A program made the translations under genes and the position numbers. From Pleurodeles waltl (lineage: Eukaryota; Chordata; Amphibia; Caudata; Salamandridae), in contig NC_090450.1 of the NCBI RefSeq assembly GCF_031143425.1, forward strand, positions 217,879,442 to 217,943,441: DNA of 64,000 bases, read 5' to 3'. Below, piece by piece: positions 23,511 to 33,000 of this stretch (positions are counted from its first letter, which is position 1; every line of letters begins with the position of its first letter). Below the pieces are notes generated by a model. The model saw nothing but the letters and a program-made list of their open reading frames with translations. It made no database searches and was not told the DNA's origin.

Positions 23511-24243
23511 CAATGTCTAACTCCACGTTAAAGGCAATGGGCAGCTAACCTAAATATCAAATGCAATGTCATGTTAAAGGCAATAGGCAGCTAACCTAAA
23601 TATCAAATGCAATGTCTAGTGTCATGTCAAAGCCAATAGGCATCTAAGCTGAATACAAAATGCAATGTCTTATATCATGTCAAAGCCCATAGGCAGCTGA
23701 GCTGAATACAAAATGCAATGTCTAATATCATGTCAAAGCCAATAGGCAGCTGAGCTGAATATAAAATGCAATATATGATATCATGTCAAAGCCAATAGGC
23801 AGCTGAGCTGAATACAAAATGTAATGTATAATATCATGTCAAAGCCAATAGGCAGCCAAGCTGAATACAAAATGCAATATACAATATCATGTCAAAGCCA
23901 ATAGGCAGAATATCTAATAGCATGTCAAAGTCAATAGGCAGCTAAATTGAATACATCATGTCAAAGCCAATAGGAATGCAATGTCAAAGCCAATAGGCGG
24001 CTAGACTGGATACAGCATGTCAAAGCCAATAGGCAGAATACAGAATGTAATGGCTAATGCAATGTCAAAGCCCATAGGCGGCTCAACTGAATACAGAAAG
24101 TAATGGCTAATGCCATGTCAAAGCCAATAGGCAGAATACAGAATGTAATGAGTAATGCAATGTCAAAGCCCATAGGCGGCTAAACTGAATACAGAAAGTA
24201 ATGGCTAATGCCATGTCAAAGCCCATAGGCGGCTCAACTGAAC
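23511..24243 (+). repeat. 53-bp tandem repeat array
   Basis: About 13-15 units built on 'catgtcaaagccaataggca', followed by 'gctgagctgaatacaaaatg' and 'caatgtctaatat'. Spacing is 53 bp in the regular part (about 23620, 23673, 23726), with shortened units towards the right. AT-rich and non-coding. Confidence 0.93.
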
Positions 24244-24581
24244 AAAACATACCATGTGCTACTGGTGAACATTGAGCAACTAATATGCGCAGTGGTGAAA
24301 CACAAAGTCATTGGTCAAAACAAACTCCATCAAATGGCAGTACATGCGGTGACTCAGTTCTTTTGTTAATTGTAGTTGTTTCCATCACCTGTTTACTTCA
24401 TTTATCACTCATTCATTACCTGACGTAATGTAATACATTTCTATCACTACAGGTACAGTTGTCAGTGGATTTTTGTCATTCATACTCACGTCTGAAATGG
24501 TTGTGTGTGATGTCGGAATGCCTTTGCCTTCCCTCTGCTACACTGGTCCTGTCTGCTGGCTGTAGAGGTGGTATGGGATTG

Positions 24582-24704
24582 TCATTCCTCATCTGATTCA
24601 GAGTCACTGATTTCTATAGGTATGCCCCTGGTTGTAGCTATATTGTGCAAGATTGCACAAGTAGCCACTATTCTACATGTGGTTTCTGGACTGTACTGTA
24701 GTGC
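24582..24704 (-). pseudogene. Harbinger B transposase, C-terminal end (split)
   Basis: The minus strand from 24704 reads PETTCRIVATCAILHNIATT, then an acidic end with SDSESDEE and a TGA at 24584-24582. This is the normal C-terminus of a Harbinger transposase (compare CAILHNICVKR in element C). It is the second half of an exon whose first half lies at 35981-36152. The gypsy element at 24705-35980 separates the two halves. Apart from the 5-bp duplication the frame is continuous across the empty site. Confidence 0.9.
24700..24704. repeat. Target-site duplication AGTGC, left copy
   Basis: AGTGC precedes the TGTAGG start of the 5' LTR and recurs at 35981-35985, directly after the CCTACA end of the 3' LTR. 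A perfect 5-bp duplication is normal for Ty3/gypsy integration and fixes the element ends. Confidence 0.95.
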
Positions 24705-25917
24705 TGTAGGAAAGTACCATCTTGCCTGGCATGTTACCCCCATTTTTCACTGTATATATGTTGTTTTAGTTGTATGTGTCACTGGGACCCTGTTCTCCAG
24801 GGCCCCAGTGCTCATAAGTGTGCCTGAATGTGTTACCTGTGTAGTGACTAACTGTCTCACTGAGGCTCTGCTAATCAGAACCTCAGTGGTTATGCTCTCT
24901 CATTTCTTTCAAATTGTCACTAACAGGCTAGTGACCAATTTTAAAAATTTACATTGGCTTACTGGAACACCCTTATAATTCCCTAGTATATGGTATTGAG
25001 GTACCCAGGGTATTGGGGTTCCAGGAGATCCCTATGGGCTGCAGCATTTCTTTTGCCACCCATAGGGAGCTCTGACAATTCTTACACAGGCCTGCCACTG
25101 CAGCCTGAGTGAAATAACGTCCACGTTATTTCACAGCCATTTTACACTGCACTTAAGTAACTTATAAGTCACCTATATGTCTAACCTTTACCTGGTAAAG
25201 GTTAGGTGCAAGGATACTTAGTGTGAGGGCACCCTGGCACTAGCCAAGGTGCCCCCACATTGTTCAGGGCCAATTCCCTGGACTTTGTGAGTGCGGGGAC
25301 ACCATTACACGCGTGCACTACATATAGCTCACTACCTATATGTAGCTTCACAATGGTAACTCCAAATATGGCTATGTAACACGTCTATGATCATGGAATT
25401 GCCCCCTCTATGCCATCCTGGCATAGTTGGCACAATCCCATGATCCCAGTGGTCTGTAGCACAGACCCTGGTACTGCCAAACTGCCTTTCCTGGGGTTTC
25501 ACTGCAGCTGCTGCTGCTGCCAACCCCTCAGACAGGTTTCTGCCCTCCTGGGGTCAAGCCAGGCTTGTCCCAGGATGGCAGAACAAAGGACTTCCTCTGT
25601 GAGAGGGTGTTACACCCTCTCCCTTTGGAAAATGGTGTGAAGGCAGGGGAGGAGTAGCCTCCCCCAGCCTCTGGAAATGCTTTCTTGGGCACAGATGTGC
25701 CCAATTCTGCATAAGCCAGTCTACACCGGTTCAGGGGACCCCTTAGCCCTGCTCTGGCGCGAAACTGGACAAAGGAAAGGGGAGTGACCACTCCCCTGAC
25801 CCGCACCTCCCCTGGGAGGTGTCCAGAGCTCCTCCAGTGTGCTCCAGACCTCTGCCATCTTGGAAACAGAGATGTTGCTGGCACACTGGACTGCTCTGAG
25901 TGGCCAGTGCCACCAGG

Positions 25918-26008
25918 TGACGTCAGAGACTCCTTCTGATAGGCTCCTTCAGGTGTTGCTAGCCTATCCTCTCTCCTAGGTAGCCAAAACCTCTTTTCTG
26001 GCTATTTA
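25918..26008 (+). promoter_or_regulatory. Putative LTR core promoter: CRE palindrome and TATA-like box
   Basis: TGACGTCA, the full consensus for ATF/CREB factors, lies at 25918-25925. TATTTAGGGTCTCTG lies about 80 bp downstream (TATTTA at 26003-26008). Both are repeated at 34214-34221 and about 34300 in the 3' LTR. Both are also kept in the diverged reverse LTR (TGACGTCA at 63465-63472 and CCTAAATA on the plus strand just before it at about 63400). Conservation in a diverged copy supports function. The start site itself is inferred. Confidence 0.6.
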
Positions 26009-26430
26009 GGGTCTCTGTCTCTGGGGAAACTTTAGATAACGAATGCAAGAGCTCATCCGAGTTCCTCTGCATCTCTCTCTTCACCTTCTGCCAAGGAATC
26101 GACTGCTGACCGCGCTGGAAGCCTGCAAACCTGCAACATAGTAGCAAAGACGACTACTGCAGCTCTGTAACGCTGATCCTGCCGCCTTCTCGACTGTTTT
26201 CCTGGTGGTGCATGCTGTGGGGGTAGTCTGCCTCCTCTCTGCACTAGAAGCTCCGAGGAAATCTCCCGTGGGTCGACGGAATCTTCCCCCTGCAACCGCA
26301 GGCACCAAAAAGCTGCATTACCGGTCCCTTGGATCTCCTCTCAGCACGACGAGCGAGGTCCCTCGAATCCAGCAACTCTGTCCAAGTGACTCCCACAGTC
26401 CAGTGACTCTTCAGTCCAAGTTTGGTGGAG

Positions 26431-27033
26431 GTAAGTCCTTGCCTCCCCACGCCAGACTGCATTGCTGGGAACCGTGACTTTTGCAGCTACTCTGGCCCCT
26501 GTGCACTTCCGACGGAAATCCTTTGTGCACAGCCAAGCTTGGGTCCACGGCACTCTAACCTGCATTGCACGACTTTCTAAGTTGGTCTCCGGCGACGTGG
26601 GACTCCTTTGTGTAACTTTGGGTGAGCACCGTTTCACGCATCCTTGTAGTGCCTGTTTCTGGCATTTCTCCGGGTGCTACCTGCTGCTAAGAGGGCTCTT
26701 TATCTTGCTTGACGTCCCCTCTACCTCCTGGTCCAATTTGCGACCTCCTGGTCCCTCCTGGGCTACAGCAGCATCCAAAAATTCTATCCACACGATTTGC
26801 AGCTAGCAAGGCTTGTTGGCGTTCTTTCGGTGGGAAAACACTTTTGCACAACTCTCCATGGCAAGAGGGATCTGTCCACCAAAGGGGAAGTCTCTAGCCC
26901 TTTTCGTTCCTGCAGAAACCTCAGCTTCTTCTGTCCAATAGAAGCTTCTTTGCACCCACAGCTGGCATTTCCTGGGCATCTGCCCATCTCCGACTTGCTT
27001 GTGACTTTTGGACTTGGTCCCCTTGTTCCACAG
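26431..27033 (+). other. Possible intron in the LTR leader
   Basis: GGAG|GTAAGT at 26431 is a strong donor, and a pyrimidine-rich 'ccccttgttccacag' acceptor ends at 27033. The donor is conserved in the 3' LTR at 34724. If used, splicing would remove about 600 bp of the leader before gag. Direct transcript evidence is absent. Confidence 0.35.
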
Positions 27034-27453
27034 GTACCCTAGATTGGAAATCCATTGTTGTTGCATTGTTGGTTTGTGTCTTTCCTGCATTATTCCCCTA
27101 TCACGACTTCTTTGTCCTTTGGGGAACTTCAGTGCACTTTGCACTCACTTTTCAGGGTCTTGGGGTGGGCTATTTTTCTAACCCTCACTATTTTCTAATA
27201 GTCCCAGCGACCCTCTACAAGGTCACATAGGTTTGGGGTCCATTCGTGGTTCGCATTCCACTTTTGGAGTATATGGTTTGTGTTGCCCCTATCCCTATGT
27301 GTCCCCATTGCATCCTATTGTAACTATACATTGTTTGCACTGTTTTCTAAGACTATACTGCATATTTTTGGTATTGTGTACATATATCTTGTGTATATTT
27401 CCTATCCTCTCACTGAGGGTACATTCTAAGATACTTTGGCATATTGTCATAAA

Positions 27454-27459
27454 AATAAA
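27454..27459 (+). terminator. LTR polyadenylation signal AATAAA
   Basis: AATAAAGTACC lies about 240 bp before the LTR end. The copy in the 3' LTR at 35735-35740 would end the genomic transcript. Confidence 0.7.
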
Positions 27460-27970
27460 GTACCTTTATTTTTAGTATAACTGTGTATTGTGTTTTCTTA
27501 TGATATTGTGCATATGACACTAAGTGGTACTGTAGGAGCTTCACTCGTCTCCTAGTTCAGCCTAAGCTGCTCTGCTAAGCTACCATTATCTATCAGCCTA
27601 TGCTGCTAGACACCCTATACACTAATAAGGGATAACTGGGCCTGGTGCAAGGTGCAAGTACCCCTTGGTACTCACTACAAGCCAGTCCAGCCTCCTACAT
27701 TGGTTGTGCAGCGGTGGGATAAGTGCTTTGAGACTACTTACCACTCTTGTCATTGTACTTTTCATAAGAGTAAAATATACAAAACAAGTTCAGTGTGTGT
27801 ACACATAGCTAAAAAGTTTTGCATTTCCTCTTTTCACTCTTTTCTAAAGTACTGAAAAGTACTTCCAAACTTTCAAAAAGTTCTTAAAAGTTTAAAAAGT
27901 TTTTTTCTGTCTTTCTAAAAAGTTCTGAAAACTTTTTTCTCTTTTTCTATCACTTTAACTCTCTCTAAAA

Positions 27971-29824
27971 ATGTATGGCACAGGCCAAAATGTTGATCTG
28001 TCCAAGATTGCATATGATCACCTTAGCTGGAAAGGAGCAAGGAGTCTCTGCATAGAGAGAGGTTTGAGTGTAGGGAAGAATCCTTCCTTGGAATTGTTAC
28101 TTAACATGCTTAGAGAACAAGATAAGGCTAAAAGTGCCCCATCTGTTGAAAAAGTAGCTAATGGTTCCCAATCTGATCCAGGGACTCCCCCAGGAAAAAA
28201 ATCAGGAAATAAACTTCCTAGCCAGCCCATTACTAGACAGTCTAGCATAGTTGGTAATGATGAAGAGCCACACCATACAAATAGTGTTGTCTCACATCAT
28301 AGCAAAAGCATTTATTCTCACCACAGTGGTACTGATGTTTCTGTTAGCCAAGCTGCTAGGGTGCCCTCTGTAAGGGACAGGTCTCCTTCTGTTCATTCCC
28401 ATCATACCTCTGTATCTAGAAATGTCCCTCCCACCAACCCTGATGACAGATTGTAAGAAAGGGAACTCAATAAGTTAAGAGTGGAACAAACCAGACTGAA
28501 GCTTAAAAAGCAACAGCTGGATTTGGATACACAGTCTTTAGAATTAGAGAAGGAAAGACAGAAGTTGGGTTTTGAAACCCATGGTGGCAGCAGCAGTATT
28601 CCCCATAGTCATCCTGCAAAAGAGCATGATTCCAGGAATCTGCATAAGATAGTTCCCCCTTATAAGGAGGGGGATGACATTAACAAGTGGTTTGCTGCAC
28701 TTGAGAGGGCCTGTGTTGTACAGGATGTCCCTCAAAGGCAGTGGGCTGCTATCCTATGGCTATCATTTAGTGGAAAAGGTAGGGATAGGCTCCTTACTGT
28801 GAAAGAAAGTGATGCCAATAATTTTAAAGTTCTTAAGAATGCACTCCTGAATGGTTATGGCTTAACCAGTGAACAGTACAGGATAAAGTTCAGAGAGACC
28901 AAAAAGGAGTCTTCACAAGACTGGGTTGATTTCATTGACCATTCAGTGAAGGCCTTGGAGGGGTGGTTACATGGCAGTAAAGTTACTGATTATGACAGCC
29001 TGTATAACTTGATCCTGAGAGAGCATATTCTTAATAATTGTTTGTCTGATTTGTTGCACCAGTACTTGGTGGACTCGGATCTGACCTCTCCCCAAGAATT
29101 GGTAAAGAAGGCAGACAAATGGGTCAGAACAAGGGTGAACAGAAAAGTTCATACAGGGGGTGACAAAGATGGCAACAAAAAGAAGGATGGTAAGTCTTCT
29201 GACAAGGGTGGGGACAAATCTAAAAATGAGTCTTCATCAGGCCCACAAAAACACTCTGGTGGGGGTGGTGGGCCCAAATCCTCTTCTAATCAAAACAAGG
29301 AAAAGAAACCATGGTGCTATTTATGTAAAATAAAAGGCCATTGGACAACAGATCCCAGTTGTCCAAAGAAAAGCACCAAGCCTCCTACCACTACAACCCC
29401 TACTGCTACACCTAGTGTCCCTACTAATAGCAGTGGTGGTGGGAGCAAACCTACTAATAGCCAATCCAAGGGAGTAGCTGGGCTCACTTTTGGTAACTTA
29501 GTTGGGGTTGGTCTTGTTAGGGAGACCACAGAGGTTACATTAGTCTCTGAGGGGGCTATTGATTTAGCCACCTTAGTTGCTTGTCCCCTTAATATGGATA
29601 AGTACAAGCAGCTACCCCTAATAAATGGTGTTGAGGTTCAGGCCTACAGGGACACTGGAGCCAGTGTGACTATGGTCATAGAGAAACTGGTCCACCCTGA
29701 ACAACACCTACTTGGTCACCAGTACCAAGTAACCGATGCTCACAACAACACACTTAGCCACCCCATGGCTGTTGTAAATCTCAACTGGGGGGGGTGGTTA
29801 CTGGTCCAAAGAAAGTTGTGGTAG
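27971..29824 (+). pseudogene. Gag with SCAN-like capsid, running into protease
   Basis: Gag forms the particle. The N-terminus (27971) has a SAP-like helical block (YDHLSWKGARSLCIERGL), then a Ser/His-rich linker. A TAA at 28454-28456 breaks the frame once; the same frame resumes with a Lys/Glu coiled segment. The capsid (about 28650-29140) ends in a SCAN-like domain (YRIKFRETKKESSQDWVDFI to LVKKADKWV), which fits the known origin of the SCAN domain from a Gmr1-like capsid. A basic Gly/Ser/Lys-rich stretch precedes one zinc knuckle, CYLCKIKGHWTTDPSC. Protease follows with DTGAS at 29651-29665. The frame runs off at a G8 run (29787-29794), inside protease. The start codon is the first ATG after the leader. 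Confidence 0.93.
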
Positions 29825-31155
29825 CCACAGATTTACCTGTAGACTGTCTACTAGGAAATTATTTGGAGACATCAGCTTGGTCAGATGTGGAGTTGGAGGC
29901 CCATGCAGCAATGCTGGGCATCCCAGGGCATATTTTTGCTTTAACCAGGGCTCAGGCCCAAAAGCAAAAAGGACAGGGAAGCTTGGATCCTGGAACAATG
30001 GACCAAGTGCTCCCTAAAGCTAGGGCTAGTAGAAGCAAACGACTTCCTACTATCCCTCCCTCTACAGTGGATTCAACTTCTGAGGAAGAAGAATTCCCTC
30101 CCTGTGCAGAACCTACACCAGAGGAGCTTGAAGCAGACACTGCTGAGCTTTTGGGTGAAGGGGGGCCTGCCAGAGAGGAGCTGAGTGTGGCACAGCAAAC
30201 CTGTCCCACATTAGAGGGTCTAAGAGAGCAAGCTGTCAAACAGGATAATGGGGATGTCAGTGACTCTCACCGAGTTTACTGGGAGGACAACCTCTTGCAT
30301 ACTGAGGCAAGGGATCCTAAACCTGGAGCTGCCAGGAGATTAGTGATTCCTCAGGAGTACAGAAAGTTCCTCCTAACTCTAGCCCACGACATTCCCCTAG
30401 CTGGACACCTGGGACAAATGAAAACTTGGGACAGACTTGTCCCCTTGTTTCATTGGCCTAGGATGTCCGAGGACACAAAGGAATTTTGTAAGTCCTGTGA
30501 AACCTGTCAAGCCAGTGGCAAGACAGGTGGCACTCCAAAGGCACCCCTTATTCCACTGCCTGTGGTTGGGGTTCCCTTTGAAAGGGTAGGGGTTGACATA
30601 GTTGGCCCCCTTGACCCTCCTACTGCTTCAAGCAATAGGTTTATCTTGGTGGTAGTGGACCATGCCACAAGATATCCTGAAGCAATTCCTTTAAGGACCA
30701 CTACAGCTCCTGCAGTGGCAAGGACCCTCCTGGGAATATTTTCCAGGGTGGGCTTCCCAAAGGAAGTAGTATCAGACAGGGGAAGCAATTTCATGTCTGC
30801 ATACTTAAAGGCCATGTGGAAGGAGTGTGGTGTAACTTATAAATTCACTACACCCTATCATCCACAAACAAATGGACTGGTGGAGAGATTTAACAAAACT
30901 CTAAAAGGCATGATTATGGGTCTCCCTGAAAAACTCCGCAGGAGATGGGATATCCTGTTACCATGCCTCCTTTTTGCCTACAGGGAGGTACCCCAGAAAG
31001 GAGTGGGCTTCAGCCCCTTTGAACTCCTCTTTGGTCACCCTGTTAGGGGTCCACTAACACTTGTCAAGGAGGGTTGGGAACAACCTTTAAAAGCTCCAAA
31101 GCAAGATATTGTGGATTATGTACTTGCCTCAGATCAAGGATGGCTGAGTATATGA
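29794..31155 (+). pseudogene. Protease C-terminus and integrase
   Basis: The frame continues protease (VATDLPVDCLLGNYL, the hydrophobic-Gly motif), then an acidic linker and integrase, which inserts the cDNA into the genome. The zinc-binding H2C2 domain is HDIPLAGH ... CKSCETC (about 30385-30520). The catalytic core has GVDIVGP (Asp codon 30595-30597), VVSDRGSNF (Asp 30775-30777) and NGLVERFN (Glu 30883-30885): all three catalytic acids are present. GHPVRGPL closes the core. The frame ends wrongly at 31155 because of a 1-nt slip near 31130; the C-terminal domain continues in the next frame. Its position before RT is the key oddity. Confidence 0.95.
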
Positions 31156-32970
31156 AAAAGGCCAGTAAAAACCTTCAGGCCAGCCAAGAGCTCCAGAAGC
31201 AATGGCATGATCAGAAGGCTGTTTTGGTTCAGTACCAACCAGGGCAGAAAGTGTGGGTCTTGGAGCCTGTGGCCCCAAGAGCACTCCAAGATAAATGGAG
31301 TGGTCCCCACACAATTGTTGAGAAAAAGGGTGAAGTCACCTATTTAGTTGACTTAGGCACTGCCAGGAGTCCCCTTAGGGTGCTCCATGTCAACCGCCTG
31401 AAACCCTACTATGACAGGGCTGATCTCACCCTGCTCATGGCAACTGATGAGGGACAGGAAGAAGACAGTGATCCTCTACCTGATCTCTTCTCTTCCACAG
31501 AACAAGATGCTCTTGTGGAAGGTGTTGTTTTGGCTGATTGTCTTACTGCTGAGCAGAAAGACCATTGCATAAATCTCCTAGATCAATTCTCTGAACTCTT
31601 CTCTACTGTGCCAGGTACCACTTCTTGGTGTGAGCACACTATAGATACTGGAGACAGCTTGCCTGTCAAAAGTAAGATCTATAGGCAGCCTGACCATGTC
31701 AGGGACCGCATAAAGCAAGAGGTGCAGAAAATGTTAGAACTAGGAGTGGTTGAGCACTCTGAAAGTCCATGGGCTTCTCCTGTGGTACTTGTACCAAAAC
31801 CCCATTCCAAAGATGGAAAGAAGGAAATGCGGTTTTGTGAAGACTATAGAGGTCTCAACCTGGTAACCAAAACTGATGCTCACCCTATACCCAGGGCAGA
31901 TGAGCTCATAGATACACTGGCATCTGCCAAAATATCTAAGCACTTTTGATTTGACTGCAGGGTATTGGCAGATCAAATTATCAGAAGATGCTAAACCTAA
32001 AACAGCATTTTCAACCATTGGAGGACATTACCAGTTCACTGTAATGCCTTTTGGATTGAAAAATGCACCTGCCACTTTTCAGAGGTTGGTGAACACAGTC
32101 CTGAAAGGGCTGGAAGCTTTCAGTGCAGTATATTTGGACGATATAGCTGTCTTAAGCTCCAGCTGGGATGATCACCTGGTCCACCTATGGAAAGTTTTGG
32201 AGGCCCTGCAAAAGGCAGGCCTCACTATCAAGGCTTCAAAGTGCCAGATAGGGCAGGGTAAGGTGGTTTATCTGGGACACCTTGTTAGTGGGGAACAGAT
32301 TGCACCACTTCAGGGGAAAATCCAAACTATTATAGATTGGGTTCCCCCAACTACTCAGACTCAGGTGAGAGCCTTCCTAGGCCTCACTAGGTATTACAGG
32401 AGGTTCATTAAGAACTATGGCTCCATTGTAGCCCCTCTTAATGACCTCACATCCAAGAAAATGGCTAAAAAGGTATTATGGACAGCAAACTGTCAGAAAG
32501 CTTTTGAGGGGCTGAAGCAGGCCATGTGCTCTGCACCTGTCCTGAAAAGCCCTTGTTAATCTAAAAGATTCTATGTCCAAACTGATGCATCTGAATTAGG
32601 AGTAGGGGGAGTCCTATCACAACTTAATTCTGAGGGCCAGGATAAACCTGTTGCTTTAATTAGTAGGAGGTTGACCCCTAGAGAAAAGCGTTGGTCTGCC
32701 ATAGAGAGGCAGGCCTTTGCTGTGATCTGGGCTCTGAAGAAGTTGAGGCCATACCTGTTTGGCACTCACTTCATTGTTTATACAGACCACAAACCTCTAC
32801 TTTGGCTAAAACAAATGAAAGGTGAAAATCCTAAATTGTTGAGGTGGTCCATATCCCTACAGGGAATGGACTATACAGTGGAACATAGACCTGGAAGTAG
32901 CCACTCCAATGCAGATGGACTCTCCAGATATTTCCACTTAGACAATGAAGACTCATCAGGTCATGGCTAG
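31137..32970 (+). pseudogene. Integrase C-terminus, reverse transcriptase and RNase H
   Basis: Integrase ends with MAEYMKKASKNLQ, LEPVAPRALQDKWSGPHT and HVNRLKPYYDRADL. RT starts at about 31630 (DTGDSLPVKSKIYRQPDHVR), with WASPVVLVPKP, CEDYRGLN and DAHPIPR. A 1-nt slip at about 31935 changes frame, then DLTAGYWQIKL, PFGLKNAPATFQRLV and YLDDIAVL with the catalytic pair at 32137-32142, and LGLTRYYRRF. A TAA at 32557-32559 interrupts before RNase H: YVQTDASELGVGGVL, IERQAFAVIWALKKL and VYTDHKPLLWL keep the acidic residues, and HRPGSSHSNADGLSR closes. The last codons are followed at once by the polypurine tract. RT copies the RNA genome and RNase H removes the template. Confidence 0.95.
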
Positions 32971-32984
32971 TCTTATTGTCCTTC

Positions 32985-33000
32985 GTTTGGGGGGGGTTTG
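32985..33000 (+). other. Polypurine tract
   Basis: A G8 run (32989-32996) then GTTTG-type bases lie directly before the TGTAGG of the 3' LTR at 33001, where plus-strand priming is expected. Confidence 0.8.

Larger units (their letters stand above)
24705..27699 (+). repeat. 5' LTR
   Basis: Starts TGTAGGAAAGTACC, ends AGCCTCCTACA. It matches the 3' LTR almost base for base, with scattered substitutions and small indels (for example 11 bp, 'tttcctgggca', present near 26966 and absent near 35260). It includes a TGACGTCA site, a TATTTA box, a strong GTAAGT donor and an AATAAA signal. A diverged relative in reverse orientation lies at 48789-48992 and 61903-64000. Confidence 0.97.

Noticed and set aside
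23511..24243. CRISPR-like array
   Set aside because: Units are contiguous tandem repeats with no unique spacers, in a eukaryotic transposon setting.
25528..25884. A 118-codon antisense frame present in both LTRs and partly in the diverged reverse LTR
   Set aside because: Conservation follows from LTR copying; the diverged copy keeps it only in part, there is no start or motif support, and the GC-rich promoter-proximal sequence favours chance open frames.
29787..29824. Programmed ribosomal frameshift between gag and pol
   Set aside because: The slip lies inside protease, between the DTGAS motif and the C-terminal hydrophobic-Gly motif, so a programmed shift there would split one domain. An indel in the G8 run is simpler.
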